Shown: positions 34,804 through 43,973, counted from the first letter of the stretch. The stretch is 64,000 nucleotides of DNA from Flavihumibacter solisilvae (GCF_000814475.1 NZ_JSVC01000015.1:329268-393267); one strand, 5' to 3'. The notes: generated by a model not told the origin, from the letters alone. Numbers and translations are program-made.

Positions 34804-35640
34804 TTATTGACTTTGTACTTTTTCGATTCCTTCTCTCAGGAAATTTGGTAACACACTTCCGTATGTCTTCAGGATCTTGTCCGGGTCGTTGAGATGTTCG
34901 ATCATGCTTTTCCATTTGGCAAGTCCATGATTGGCAATAACAGTCTTTTTCTTGTCTTCGCGCTGCAGGTACATCGACATGCCAGTCGCATCAGCCTCAG
35001 GATGGAATTGCGTGCCTATCATGTATTCATTAAAGCGGATGGCCATCATGGCGCGCTCGAGGGGTACATGCGGACGTTCCTTTTCAATCGCAAGGATCTT
35101 TGCGCCCATACGGCGGATAAGCGCATGATCGGGTTGGATCACCTGGAAATCACGGCTGTCCACCGCGTAGAAAGGATCCATCAGGCTGTCAAACACGGTT
35201 TCTTTTTGCGCTCCCGGAAGCATGTGCACGGGGAAGACGCCAAATGCTGTTGACTTTCGCGGGGCTACTGTCCCAACCTTGTAATGCCGGCAGGCTAGTT
35301 GGAAAGAATGACAGATGAAGAAGACATATTTTTTCCTGGTGTTAGAATGCTGCCTGTTATGGTTTTCGACGCTGTTCAACCAGCTGAAATAAACAGTTTC
35401 CCATTCGCTACCTTCACTTTCCAGTGGTGAGCCCGGCCCGCCGCTCGAAATGTAAAGATCATAACTCAGGTCCGGCACCTTTTTGCCCAGGCGTACTTCA
35501 AATTCATCCCATTCCAGGTCGATCTGGTGCTCATCCCCAAATGAATTCAAAATTTCCCTGATACAACGCATGCCCTGGTTCTCCTGCCCCTCATAGAGGT
35601 CCAGGATCGCCACCCTAACCTTATTTCCCTTCGCTTGCAT
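34804..35640 (-). CDS. Class I glutamine amidotransferase-like protein
   Basis: A 278-residue protein from ATG 35640; another ATG at 35664 adds eight residues. The N-terminus KVRVAILDLYEGQENQGMR and the loop YISSGGPGSPLE fit the class I GATase fold. The nucleophile elbow is VFFICHSFQLA with the catalytic Cys at about residue 112, and GTQFHPEAD near 219 supplies His and Glu, so the Cys-His-Glu triad is complete. It may release ammonia for an amide-forming ligase or act as a peptidase of the same fold. The neighbouring ATP-grasp and GCS2 ligase genes favour the first option. A terminator follows it. Confidence 0.82.
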   Translation of the reverse strand: MQAKGNKVRVAILDLYEGQENQGMRCIREILNSFGDEHQIDLEWDEFEVRLGKKVPDLSYDLYISSGGPGSPLESEGSEWETVYFSWLNSVENHNRQHSNTRKKYVFFICHSFQLACRHYKVGTVAPRKSTAFGVFPVHMLPGAQKETVFDSLMDPFYAVDSRDFQVIQPDHALIRRMGAKILAIEKERPHVPLERAMMAIRFNEYMIGTQFHPEADATGMSMYLQREDKKKTVIANHGLAKWKSMIEHLNDPDKILKTYGSVLPNFLREGIEKVQSQ

Positions 35641-35672
35641 AGCACCAAAAATACGCTTTTTCACCTTTTTTC

Positions 35673-35728
35673 ACCCGACGGGTGGCACCCGACGGGAGAG
35701 ACCCGACGGGAGAGACCCGACGGGAGAG
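35673..35728. repeat. Four tandem copies of a 14-bp GC-rich unit
   Basis: ACCCGACGGG occurs at 35673, 35687, 35701 and 35715, exactly 14 bases apart. Three copies are followed by AGAG; the first is followed by TGGC. Each core CCCGACGGG is itself near-palindromic. The array fills the gap between the amidohydrolase stop and the amidotransferase start. Confidence 0.92.
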
Positions 35729-35734
35729 GCAGCG

Positions 35735-37366
35735 TCAGCGAACGAAAACGGATTTGCCGCCGAGAACGGTGCGGAGTACGCGGGTGGACAGGATGCTATC
35801 GGGGGCGACCTTCATAAGATCCTGGTCGAGCAGGATGAAGTCGGCCAGTTTGCCCTTCTCGATGCTACCTTTTTCTTTTTCTTCGAAGTTGCTTTGGGCG
35901 GCCCAGATGGTCATGCCTTTTAGGGTGTTTTCACGGCTCAGGGAATTTTCGACCTGGTAGCCTTCTGCGGGATAACCTTTGCTGTCTTTTCGTACTACTG
36001 CAGCATAGAATGTTTTAAAGGGAGAGATGTCTTCAACAGGGAAATCAGTACCAAGGGCAATCCAATTATTCTGCTTCAGCAGGTCGTTATAAGCATACGC
36101 TGTTTTTTCCCTTTCCTTACCAAGGCGTTCACCTGCCCAATACATGTCTGATGTTGCATGTGTGGGCTGTACAGAAGGAACAATATTGAAATTGCCGAAC
36201 AAACTGAAATCCGCCGGGTCAACCACCTGCGCATGTTCGATCCGCCAGCGCTTGTCGTTCTTTCCTTTCAGATATTTCGCATATATATTCAGGACCGTCC
36301 TGTTACCGCTGTCGCCGATTGCATGTGTGCACATCTGGAAATCCGTCGGCGCAAGCAGGGCGGCAACAGAATCAAAGTGTTCCCTGTCGCTCAGCAGGAA
36401 ACCATAATGACCCGGCTTGTCACTATATGGCTTAAGCAGGCAGGCTCCCCTCGACCCAAGTGCGCCGTCTGCATAAACTTTAAATCCACGTACAGTCAGC
36501 CTTTCCGTTTTGATCGGTCCTTTCGGCAGAATGTAATCGTAGTTTCTTTTTGCGTCGCTTAACATCGCATATACGCGCATTTGCAGGTCACCCTTCTTCT
36601 GCAGGCTGTCAATAAATTCTACATTGGTGTAATCAAGACCGCAGTCGTCGACAGTTGTAAGTCCCACTGCGAAGCAATTCGCTTCCGCACTCAACAACGC
36701 GGACCTGACCTGGTCTGCTCCCGGCGCTGGTATAACCGCAGCTACCCTGTCTACGGCATTATCGATCAGCAATCCGGTAGCTACACCATTCTTCACTTCC
36801 ACTTCGCCCCCGGTCATTTTATCCCCGGCTTTCACACCTGCCAAAGCCAGCGCTTTGTTGTTTGCAATTGCTGCATGTCCATCAATCCTCGACAGGATCA
36901 CAGGGCGATCAGGAAACAGTTTATTCAGCTCATCATTGGTTGGAAATTCTTTTGCCTGCCAGTCGTTCTGGTCCCACCCGCGACCTACCAGCCATCCTTC
37001 GGGATAACGAACAGCAAAGGATTTCAGGCTGTCGAGTATGGCAGACCAGCTGTCTGTGCCTACCAGGTTCACTGTTTGGAGACCGAGCCCGTATGCATAA
37101 AAGTGGCAATGGGCATCGATAAACCCGGGATACAAAAATTTTCCCCCGGCATCAATAACTTCAGCACCCTCGTAACCATCAAGTATTTCCTTATTGGTTC
37201 CGGAAGCGAGGATCCGGCCGTCTTTAACGGCAAGTGCTTCGGCGGTTGAGAAATTTTCATCAACCGTGTAAATGTGGGCATTGTGTACTACCAGGTCGGC
37301 AGGTTTTTTTCCCGAACAGGAGAGCAGGATTGCTGACATGGCCAGCATCAAAAATGATATACGCAT
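35735..37366 (-). CDS. Amidohydrolase family (YtcJ-like) lipoprotein
   Basis: A 543-residue metal-dependent hydrolase of the YtcJ/AepA branch. The start is ATG 37366, which opens a lipoprotein signal (MRISFLMLAMSAILLSCSG). A longer frame to 37447 adds 27 residues that overlap the ligase gene upstream. The metal site starts with GFIDAHCHFYAYG. Later ligand regions are MCTHAIGDSGNR, WRIEHAQVVDP and LGTDFPVEDISPF. Family members hydrolyse amide or imine bonds in small molecules, but natural substrates are mostly unknown. It lies 16 bases downstream of the GCS2 ligase, so it may hydrolyse a product or precursor of that pathway in the periplasm. Confidence 0.88.
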   Translation of the reverse strand: MRISFLMLAMSAILLSCSGKKPADLVVHNAHIYTVDENFSTAEALAVKDGRILASGTNKEILDGYEGAEVIDAGGKFLYPGFIDAHCHFYAYGLGLQTVNLVGTDSWSAILDSLKSFAVRYPEGWLVGRGWDQNDWQAKEFPTNDELNKLFPDRPVILSRIDGHAAIANNKALALAGVKAGDKMTGGEVEVKNGVATGLLIDNAVDRVAAVIPAPGADQVRSALLSAEANCFAVGLTTVDDCGLDYTNVEFIDSLQKKGDLQMRVYAMLSDAKRNYDYILPKGPIKTERLTVRGFKVYADGALGSRGACLLKPYSDKPGHYGFLLSDREHFDSVAALLAPTDFQMCTHAIGDSGNRTVLNIYAKYLKGKNDKRWRIEHAQVVDPADFSLFGNFNIVPSVQPTHATSDMYWAGERLGKEREKTAYAYNDLLKQNNWIALGTDFPVEDISPFKTFYAAVVRKDSKGYPAEGYQVENSLSRENTLKGMTIWAAQSNFEEKEKGSIEKGKLADFILLDQDLMKVAPDSILSTRVLRTVLGGKSVFVR

Positions 37367-37382
37367 AAGGGGCAAATATAAA

Positions 37383-38495
37383 TCAGATACCGTAGAGGAA
37401 CTGGTCTTTGATATAGTCGACCACAGCCACCATGCTGTTGGTTTCATTATAAACCCTCAGCTGCCTGTCTGCACCAGTGCCTGTTTCAAGCAGGTTGGGA
37501 ACGAGTGATAAAATATGCCTGCTGCCGAGCTGGTCAACCACATCATCAACAAAATCGAGCAGTTCATAGATCAGTACGCGGGTATTCACTTCTTCCTCTT
37601 TCCCGAAATCGATCAGCCTGCCGTCAATGCCATACCGGCTTGCGCGCCATTTGTTCTCGTTGATCAGTGCACGTGAGTACTGGATATAATTCATGTTGTT
37701 CGTGCGAAGCTTATAGATCTTGGCACAAATAGCCTGGAACAGCGCCGCAATGATGATTGTTTCATGTGTGGTCAGCGGAACATCACAGATCCTGAACTCA
37801 ACCGTATTAAAGAAAGGATGCACACGCAGGTCCCACCAGATCTTTTTCGCATTGTCGATGCAGTTCGTTTTCACGAGCATCTTAATATAATTATCGTAAT
37901 CCTCAATGGTAGCGAAATATTCGGGTATACCTGTCCGTGGGAATTTGTCGAAGACTTTTGTGCGGAATGATTTATAGCCCGTCTGTCGTCCTTCCCAGAA
38001 GGGCGAATTGGTGCTCAATGCATAAATATGGGGAAGAAAGTAGCGCGTGCTGTTTGCAATATGGTTGGCCATTTCCCGGCTTTCCATTCCAACATGCACA
38101 TGCAACCCGAAAATGAGGTTACTGCGTGCTGCTTCCTGTAGCTCGTTAACGATTTCACTGTAACGTACGTGGTCTGTGATCAGCTGGCTTTCCCAGTGAC
38201 TGAAGGGGTGGGTTCCTGCTGCACCCATTGCAAATCCAAGTTCAGTGGCCACCTGTGAAATAGTTTTGCGCAGGGTAGCCACATCATGCAATGCTTCGTC
38301 AATGTCTTTACAGATATCCGTACCTACTTCCACTACGGCCTGGTGCATTTCCGCTTTCACCTTATCCTTGATGAGCTTCTGGCCCTCCAGCACAATGCGC
38401 TGCTCATGGCTCTTCAGCTCCCGGCTTTGCGGATCAATCACCATATACTCTTCTTCGATTCCCAGGGTGAATTGTTGGTAATTGATGGCACTCAT
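37383..38495 (-). CDS. GCS2 family carboxylate-amine ligase (YbdK-like)
   Basis: A 370-residue protein of the glutamate-cysteine ligase 2 family. Motifs include FTLGIEEEYMVID (about residues 9-21), EMHQAVVEVGTDICKD, GLHVHVGM (ATP/metal site) and EFRICDVPLTT. E. coli YbdK has weak glutamate-cysteine ligase activity, but the true substrates of many members are unknown. Its position beside an ATP-grasp ligase and an amidotransferase points to production of a small peptide-like or amide compound rather than to glutathione. It follows the ATP-grasp gene by 23 bases and precedes the amidohydrolase by 16. Confidence 0.9.
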   Translation of the reverse strand: MSAINYQQFTLGIEEEYMVIDPQSRELKSHEQRIVLEGQKLIKDKVKAEMHQAVVEVGTDICKDIDEALHDVATLRKTISQVATELGFAMGAAGTHPFSHWESQLITDHVRYSEIVNELQEAARSNLIFGLHVHVGMESREMANHIANSTRYFLPHIYALSTNSPFWEGRQTGYKSFRTKVFDKFPRTGIPEYFATIEDYDNYIKMLVKTNCIDNAKKIWWDLRVHPFFNTVEFRICDVPLTTHETIIIAALFQAICAKIYKLRTNNMNYIQYSRALINENKWRASRYGIDGRLIDFGKEEEVNTRVLIYELLDFVDDVVDQLGSRHILSLVPNLLETGTGADRQLRVYNETNSMVAVVDYIKDQFLYGI

Positions 38496-38518
38496 GATTC
38501 GTCAGTAACGGTTAGGAT

Positions 38519-39472
38519 TTATACAAGGTTTGTTTTTGCAGAACTGCGTTGAACATATTTACCCCAGGTAAGATTGTCTTTCCCTGGTTGATGTGCCATC
38601 GCTCTTTCGATCGCATAATTCGCAGCGGTTTCAACAACCCAGGCGAAGTTATCTTCTCCCACGCTTTTTATTTCAGCATCAGGAGCAGGGTTGCAAAAGT
38701 CGATCGCATATGGAATACCATCCCGTACGGCCAGTTCAACGGTGTTGAAATCATAGCCAAGGAAATGATTAAGCTGAAGTACGATTTCTTCCATTTGTTT
38801 CAGCCGCTCTGGAGACGGCGAAAAACCGGCCTGATAACGGAGGTGATGCGGGTTACGCGGCTCATAAGGCATAATGCGCACTTCCTTCCCGCCTATGCAA
38901 TAACACCGGTAGTATTCGTCAAAAATTATTTCTTCCTGCAGAAGCATTACGAGCTGGCCGGTTTCAGCATGTTTTTCAAAGAAATCTTCCATGCTGGTTA
39001 GCCGGTAAACATTTTTCCAGCCACCCCCGGCGAATGGTTTCATATATGCGGGGAATCCAACATATTTAAAAATCCCTTCCCAGTCGAGCGGGTAGGCAAG
39101 ATTGCTGAATGACTGGTCAGTTGTATCGGATGGTAGGTCCCGCGATGGAAGTATCACGGTCTTCGGTACCGGAACCCCGATTTTTGTTGCAAGACAATTG
39201 TTGAAGAATTTTTCGTCGGCACTCCACCAGAAGGGGTTGTTGATCACAGCCGATCCACACAAAGCCGCGTTTTTCAGGTAAGCGCGGTAAAATGGAACAT
39301 CCTGGGATATACGATCAACTATTACTGCGTATTCTGTTGGCTCTCCCTGCATTACCTTTTCTATGCGTACCGGTTCTGCCACAATTCCTTCTATATTCCT
39401 GCTATTGATCTGTTCGATGAAAGCCATTGGAAAACTCCGTTCCTGCCCAAATAGGATGCCGATCTTTTTCAT
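38519..39472 (-). CDS. ATP-grasp carboxylate-amine ligase
   Basis: A 317-residue protein of the RimK/D-Ala ligase-type ATP-grasp superfamily. The N-terminal Rossmann-like part begins KKIGILFGQERSFP. The ATP-grasp region shows FPAYMKPFAGGGWKNVY (about 158-174), LLQEEIIFDEYYRCYCIGG, and at the C-terminus FNTVELAVRDGIPYAIDFCNPAPD with the Mg-binding Asp and Asn. It would activate a carboxylate with ATP and couple it to an amine. It heads the minus-strand series that also holds a GCS2 ligase, and its start faces the divergent esterase gene. Substrate unknown. Confidence 0.85.
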   Translation of the reverse strand: MKKIGILFGQERSFPMAFIEQINSRNIEGIVAEPVRIEKVMQGEPTEYAVIVDRISQDVPFYRAYLKNAALCGSAVINNPFWWSADEKFFNNCLATKIGVPVPKTVILPSRDLPSDTTDQSFSNLAYPLDWEGIFKYVGFPAYMKPFAGGGWKNVYRLTSMEDFFEKHAETGQLVMLLQEEIIFDEYYRCYCIGGKEVRIMPYEPRNPHHLRYQAGFSPSPERLKQMEEIVLQLNHFLGYDFNTVELAVRDGIPYAIDFCNPAPDAEIKSVGEDNFAWVVETAANYAIERAMAHQPGKDNLTWGKYVQRSSAKTNLV

Positions 39473-39481
39473 ATCTCATTC

Positions 39482-39506
39482 AACAGTTTAGTGATTACTA
39501 ACTGTT
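39482..39506. repeat. Inverted repeat between ATP-grasp and esterase genes
   Basis: A 10-bp stem: 39482-39488 pairs with 39500-39506 (AACAGTT/AACTGTT), then T39489 is bulged, and AGT 39490-39492 pairs with ACT 39497-39499 around a GATT loop. It lies ten bases upstream of the ATP-grasp start and 69 bases before the divergent esterase start. It could be an operator shared by both or a leader hairpin. Confidence 0.5.
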
Positions 39507-39575
39507 TTCAATATACTATTATTTAGTGAAAAACATGTATTTTGAGCGTTCAGAACAATTACTCTCAGTACAGAC

Positions 39576-40400
39576 ATGACGGAACAGATTTGCCCCGAGA
39601 AAACTTCGACCCTGACCACCCAGCAATTTGAGATAAAATCGGATCACCTCGAGAGGCAGGTAACCATTTCAACATGGACGCCTAAGCAACTCAGTTCATA
39701 TGAACTTCCTGCACTGCTGCTCATCAACGATGGACAGCAAATGGAATCATTAGGACTCACGGATATTTTAGAAGATAACATCCAGCGACTCACAAAAAAA
39801 ATTATAACCGTTGCCATTCATGCCGGCCCGGAAAGAAAACAGGAATACGGAACGGCAGGAGTACTTGACTACCTCGGCCAGGGCAGCAAAGCCATGGCAT
39901 ACACTTTATTTATTTTTGAAGAACTGCTTCCATTTGTCCGCCGCCAGCTTGGCTACGAACAATTCAGTGAAAAGATCTTCGCAGGTTTTTCCCTCGGCGG
40001 CCTCAGTGCACTCGACATCGTCTGGGCTCACCCGCATGAATTTTCTGCAGTAGGTGTGTTTTCCGGATCCCTATGGTGGCGCACGATCGACCAGGACGAT
40101 CCGGCATACAGCGACGACCAGCACCGGATCATGCACCAGCTCATCAGGAAAGGAAACTATGCCTCATGGCTGAAATTCTTTTTCTCCACCGGTACCATGG
40201 ATGAAACCCATGACCGCAACAACAACGGCATCATTGATTCGATCGACGATACGCTCGACCTGATGAAAGAATTAACTGCCAAAGGTTATGACCAGCATCA
40301 CGACATGAAATATCTCGAACTCTCCGACGGCAAACATGATATTGCAACCTGGGCAAGGGCGATGCCTGCGTTCCTGGAATGGACTATGATTACACGATAA
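39576..40400 (+). CDS. Alpha/beta hydrolase, enterochelin esterase-like
   Basis: A 274-residue esterase D/Fes-type hydrolase without a signal peptide. The nucleophile elbow is FAGFSLGGLSALD (Ser at about residue 133). LLLINDGQQMESLG provides the oxyanion loop region, MDETHDRNNNG is near the acid residue, and the catalytic His is in LSDGKHDIATW (about 254). It is divergent from the ATP-grasp/GCS2 series with a short shared control region, so it likely belongs to the same pathway, perhaps hydrolysing or trans-esterifying the product. A second possibility is an unrelated stand-alone esterase. Confidence 0.85.
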   Translation: MTEQICPEKTSTLTTQQFEIKSDHLERQVTISTWTPKQLSSYELPALLLINDGQQMESLGLTDILEDNIQRLTKKIITVAIHAGPERKQEYGTAGVLDYLGQGSKAMAYTLFIFEELLPFVRRQLGYEQFSEKIFAGFSLGGLSALDIVWAHPHEFSAVGVFSGSLWWRTIDQDDPAYSDDQHRIMHQLIRKGNYASWLKFFFSTGTMDETHDRNNNGIIDSIDDTLDLMKELTAKGYDQHHDMKYLELSDGKHDIATWARAMPAFLEWTMITR

Positions 40401-40551
40401 AAGAACCTGTAATGAGGAAGAACAAAAAGAGAGGTTCCTGATCCTGAGTTTTATGACAAAACAATTACCACCTTAAAAGACCAGGAACCATTGCTAAGAT
40501 AATTTGCTCATCTTCACAGGCAATGCCCTTTTAGTGGTATTCTCCTAAGCA

Positions 40552-40590
40552 AACAGGTCAATAAGTGATTTATTCACCTATTGACCTGTT
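40552..40590. repeat. Long hairpin between convergent genes
   Basis: A 12-bp perfect stem (AACAGGTCAATA 40552-40563 with 40579-40590) extends through one A/C mismatch into a further 4-bp stem (40565-40568 with 40574-40577) around TTTAT. There is no T run, so it is not a classic terminator. It sits between the convergent esterase and Oar-like receptor genes and may stop transcription or protect the 3' end of either messenger. The rest of the 213-base gap holds nothing recognisable except a widely spaced 8-base repeat (GGTTCCTG/CAGGAACC). Confidence 0.7.
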
Positions 40591-40613
40591 CACGTATTCA
40601 CAGCAACTTCTAT

Positions 40614-43600
40614 TTAGAAGTTAAACCGCAAACTTATTTGGCTGCTCCAGCGCGTATTATTATACAACGTAGTACCATCGCTGATCTGGTATGGTTGTCC
40701 CAGCGCATTGGTCTGCGGAATGAACCTGTATGTCGGAGTTGTTGTTCCGCTTTGGTAGCCTGCAAACTGCAGGATCTGCACCTGGTCAAAGTTTGCAAAG
40801 TACTGGCGTCCCCAATCCTTGTCCAGCATATTTGTAAGGTTGAACACATCATAGCCGATCTGGAAGCTGTACACTTTATTAGAGAGCGTAAGGTTGAAAT
40901 CCTGTTTAATACCAAGGTTGATCACATTGGTGAAAGGCAGCCTTGCACCATTGCGCTCTGCATGCTGGCCCCTCATTTTACTCAGGTATTTATCATCTTC
41001 AATAAATGCATTGAACAACTCTTTCTGTTTTGCAATGTTGGAAGCAATTACCTGCGGGTCAGTTGTAGATGACGGGAATCCGGGAACTGTATTCTGGTAA
41101 AGGAATACCATTGACTGTAAATCTGTCTCTGTAGGAATATACATGAGGTCGTTGAAGTCAACACCATCCTGCCCGATGTTTCCGGTCATGGTATAACTTA
41201 CCGGGCTTCCTGACTGTCCCACATAATCAAGCGTAATAGTGGTTGCCATCTTCTTGTTCAGGTAACTGATCTTCCTGGAAACATATGCAGTGATGCGGTG
41301 TCCCAGGTCGAAGTCGGAACGGGTGCGACCAATATAGTTCCGTCCATCCACTGCTTCCATGTTGTTCCAGTTGGAAGAGTTAATGGAACTGGTTGCCTCA
41401 TTCTTCACGAGTGAAGAGCCGTACACATAATTCGCATTGGCAGCCCAGCCATTCCTGAATGCTTTGTCGATAGTAAAGCTGAAGTTGTAGGCGAATCCTT
41501 TTTTGTCTTCGTTATTAGAAACAAGGATTATAGAAGTATAGGGGTTACGTCCCTCGTTGCCTGCCGGCAGGTATGGCCGCAGAGCGATCTTGCGATCAAC
41601 AAACGGGATCTTCGGATCGTATACCGTGCGTTCATCAGGACCAGTGGTGGTAACCCTTGTATTCGGATCGAAGACAAGGTTGGTCCAGTCAACTTCATGG
41701 ATGTTGTGTGTGAACAGCGCTTCTGCGGTGAAAGTCCAGCCATTGCCGAAGCGCTTATCCATCGCGAGTGAATAACGTAATACCTGTGGCAGTTTGAAGT
41801 CCTTTGCAACCAGGTTCAGCTCTCCCTGCGGAATAACTGTAGTTACACCGAAATCTGATGCAGTATACTGGTTGTTCACATCGCTGCGGAATGGAACTTT
41901 CGTGCCATCGGGGAAGGTAATACCGTTGTTGTTCTGGCGATCGATTGCCCCGGCTGTTACACCTGTATTCTGGAAGCCGCCTCCAGGCCATACCAGCGGG
42001 ATCCTTCCTGAAAACAGGCCGATACCACCACGTATAGTAATATTCTCTTCCGGGATATTATACTTAAACCCGATCCTGGGTGAAAACATAAACTTCGGCT
42101 TGAACATCTTTCCTGTCTCAGCACCTTTCAGGTCGTAGTACTGCCCGATGATTGCAGCAGCTGTATCCCGGAAGAATGCATCCGTAACGGGGTCGTCCTG
42201 GAACGCGGTACGGTCTGCACGCAGTCCAATTGTCAGTGTGAAATTGTTATCGAACTTGATATCATCACCCACGAAGAATCCGAGCCTGTTGGTTTTAAAT
42301 TCCGCAGCGGCACCTTCCGAATTGTCACCGATCTTGTTTCCGTCAACCAGCGAGTATCCTCTCCGGTAACGGATGGGAGCGCCTTCACGGATAAATTCTC
42401 CCATATTGGCATACTGGTAGAAGCCGTAATTCCTGTTGATGAACAGGTTATATGTTTTGTTGAAGTCCAGGTCAAAACCTGCCGTCAGGGTGTGTTTGCC
42501 CTTGATCACTTTCAACGCGTCGAAGATGTTGATGATGTCCTGTTTCAGCAGGTTGGCGGTTGACGAAATGTCACTGCCGAAATTCAGGTTCCCACTTCCA
42601 TCCCTGATCTGGATCTCGGGGAAAGGATTTCCGACAATCGCGCGGTCATCCTTTACCGTTGTTACCGTCGCACGCAGTTTGTTGGAAACGGAATTGTTGA
42701 TCTTTGTATTCAGTTCCGCAGATCCCGAATGTGTTATGGATGGATAATATTCCGCGTTATTAAAGAAGTAGATATTCGTATTCGCACTCCTGTCGGGGTT
42801 GGTCCTCTCCAGTTTCGTATATCGATAGCTTGCGATCAGCTGGTTGGATGGATTGATGTTCCAGTCGATCCTTGATGCCAGCCTCGTTGCCTCGATCTGG
42901 TCGGGGTTGTTGATGTATTCGCCCGGATCATAATTATATGCCGACTTCAGGTGATTGACCAAAACATTCACACTGTCATTCCTCAGGTAACGGCCAACAT
43001 AGAATGATGTATCGAAGGGCTGTGGACGGTTATCATCCTGCTTTTCGAGGTTGGCAAAAAAGAACAGCTTATTCTTGATGATGGGACCGCCGACCCTGAA
43101 GCCGTAAGTCTTGTTCGAAAAGTCGGGCAGGCGTGTGCGTTCGGATTTTCCTGTCGCAGGGTTCACGGTCGCAAGGGGGCTCTTGCCTGTCAGCTGCTCA
43201 TTCCTGAAAATGTAATATACCGACCCGGTAAGGGTATTTGTTCCCTGGCGGGTAATGGCGTTGATACCACCGCCGGTGAAGTTACCGAGGGAAACATCAT
43301 AAGGTGATAGTTGAACGGCGATCTGGTCGATCGCATCAATGCTGATAGGTGGTGCTCCGGCACGGCCACCATTGGTACCCTGGTCACTCAAACCAAATAC
43401 GTCGTTGTTTACTGCCCCGTCGATCATGAATGAGTTGTACCTGTTGTTCTGTCCCGCGATGGATAAACCACCGGTGGACGTCACCTTTACCTGCGGAGTA
43501 AACCGCAGGTAATCTGAAAGATTTCTGCCCACAGACGGAAGGTTGGCGATCTTGTCACGGCCTATCGCTGTTTCTGTTCCTCCTTTGCCCGAAGCGCTCG

Positions 43601-43973
43601 TATTCCGCCGGCCGGCAACCACAACTTCGGTAAGCGTGCTCTGCTTGTCGCGCATCTGTGCATCCTGGCTGGATGATTCTCCCAGGTTCAAATGGATATC
43701 CGTACGGGTTACATTATCAAAACCCACATGTGTAAACGTAATTGTGTAGGGACCGCCCGGGTTCATGTTGTGAATCGAATATTGCCCCGATGTGCGGGTA
43801 ACAGTTTTGTATTCAGTTCCCGTCGGGGTATGTACGGCTGTTACTGTAGCGCCTACCAGGGCTTCGCCGGTTGCCGATTTAACGGTTCCCGTCATGCTGC
43901 TGGTAGTTACCTGAGCCAATGTGACGATCGAAAATGCCATTAGCAGGCATATTAGTCCGGCAATTCGCTTCAT
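40614..43973 (-). CDS. Oar-like TonB-dependent receptor with carboxypeptidase regulatory domain
   Basis: A 1119-residue outer membrane protein; an ATG at 43979 would add two residues. A signal peptide (SIVTLAQ) precedes a carboxypeptidase-like regulatory domain (about 25-105, SMTGTVKSATGEALVGATVTA). A plug with LTEVVVAGRR and GRNLSDYLRFTPQVKV follows, then a large barrel ending RWSSQISLRFNF. GGLSIAGQNNRYNSFMIDGA and FTGGGINAITRQGTN are hallmarks of the Oar group first described in Myxococcus, common in Bacteroidota and implicated in outer membrane transport of large substrates or secretion. There is no SusD partner next to it, unlike glycan-uptake loci. The ligand is unknown. Confidence 0.9.
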   Translation of the reverse strand: MKRIAGLICLLMAFSIVTLAQVTTSSMTGTVKSATGEALVGATVTAVHTPTGTEYKTVTRTSGQYSIHNMNPGGPYTITFTHVGFDNVTRTDIHLNLGESSSQDAQMRDKQSTLTEVVVAGRRNTSASGKGGTETAIGRDKIANLPSVGRNLSDYLRFTPQVKVTSTGGLSIAGQNNRYNSFMIDGAVNNDVFGLSDQGTNGGRAGAPPISIDAIDQIAVQLSPYDVSLGNFTGGGINAITRQGTNTLTGSVYYIFRNEQLTGKSPLATVNPATGKSERTRLPDFSNKTYGFRVGGPIIKNKLFFFANLEKQDDNRPQPFDTSFYVGRYLRNDSVNVLVNHLKSAYNYDPGEYINNPDQIEATRLASRIDWNINPSNQLIASYRYTKLERTNPDRSANTNIYFFNNAEYYPSITHSGSAELNTKINNSVSNKLRATVTTVKDDRAIVGNPFPEIQIRDGSGNLNFGSDISSTANLLKQDIINIFDALKVIKGKHTLTAGFDLDFNKTYNLFINRNYGFYQYANMGEFIREGAPIRYRRGYSLVDGNKIGDNSEGAAAEFKTNRLGFFVGDDIKFDNNFTLTIGLRADRTAFQDDPVTDAFFRDTAAAIIGQYYDLKGAETGKMFKPKFMFSPRIGFKYNIPEENITIRGGIGLFSGRIPLVWPGGGFQNTGVTAGAIDRQNNNGITFPDGTKVPFRSDVNNQYTASDFGVTTVIPQGELNLVAKDFKLPQVLRYSLAMDKRFGNGWTFTAEALFTHNIHEVDWTNLVFDPNTRVTTTGPDERTVYDPKIPFVDRKIALRPYLPAGNEGRNPYTSIILVSNNEDKKGFAYNFSFTIDKAFRNGWAANANYVYGSSLVKNEATSSINSSNWNNMEAVDGRNYIGRTRSDFDLGHRITAYVSRKISYLNKKMATTITLDYVGQSGSPVSYTMTGNIGQDGVDFNDLMYIPTETDLQSMVFLYQNTVPGFPSSTTDPQVIASNIAKQKELFNAFIEDDKYLSKMRGQHAERNGARLPFTNVINLGIKQDFNLTLSNKVYSFQIGYDVFNLTNMLDKDWGRQYFANFDQVQILQFAGYQSGTTTPTYRFIPQTNALGQPYQISDGTTLYNNTRWSSQISLRFNF

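Noticed and set aside
37367..37447. 27-residue extension of the amidohydrolase
   Set aside because: It overlaps the upstream ligase gene and would bury the lipoprotein signal sequence.
40401..40551. Small genes in the gap after the esterase
   Set aside because: Only frames of fewer than ten codons were found; no conserved-looking peptide or RNA.
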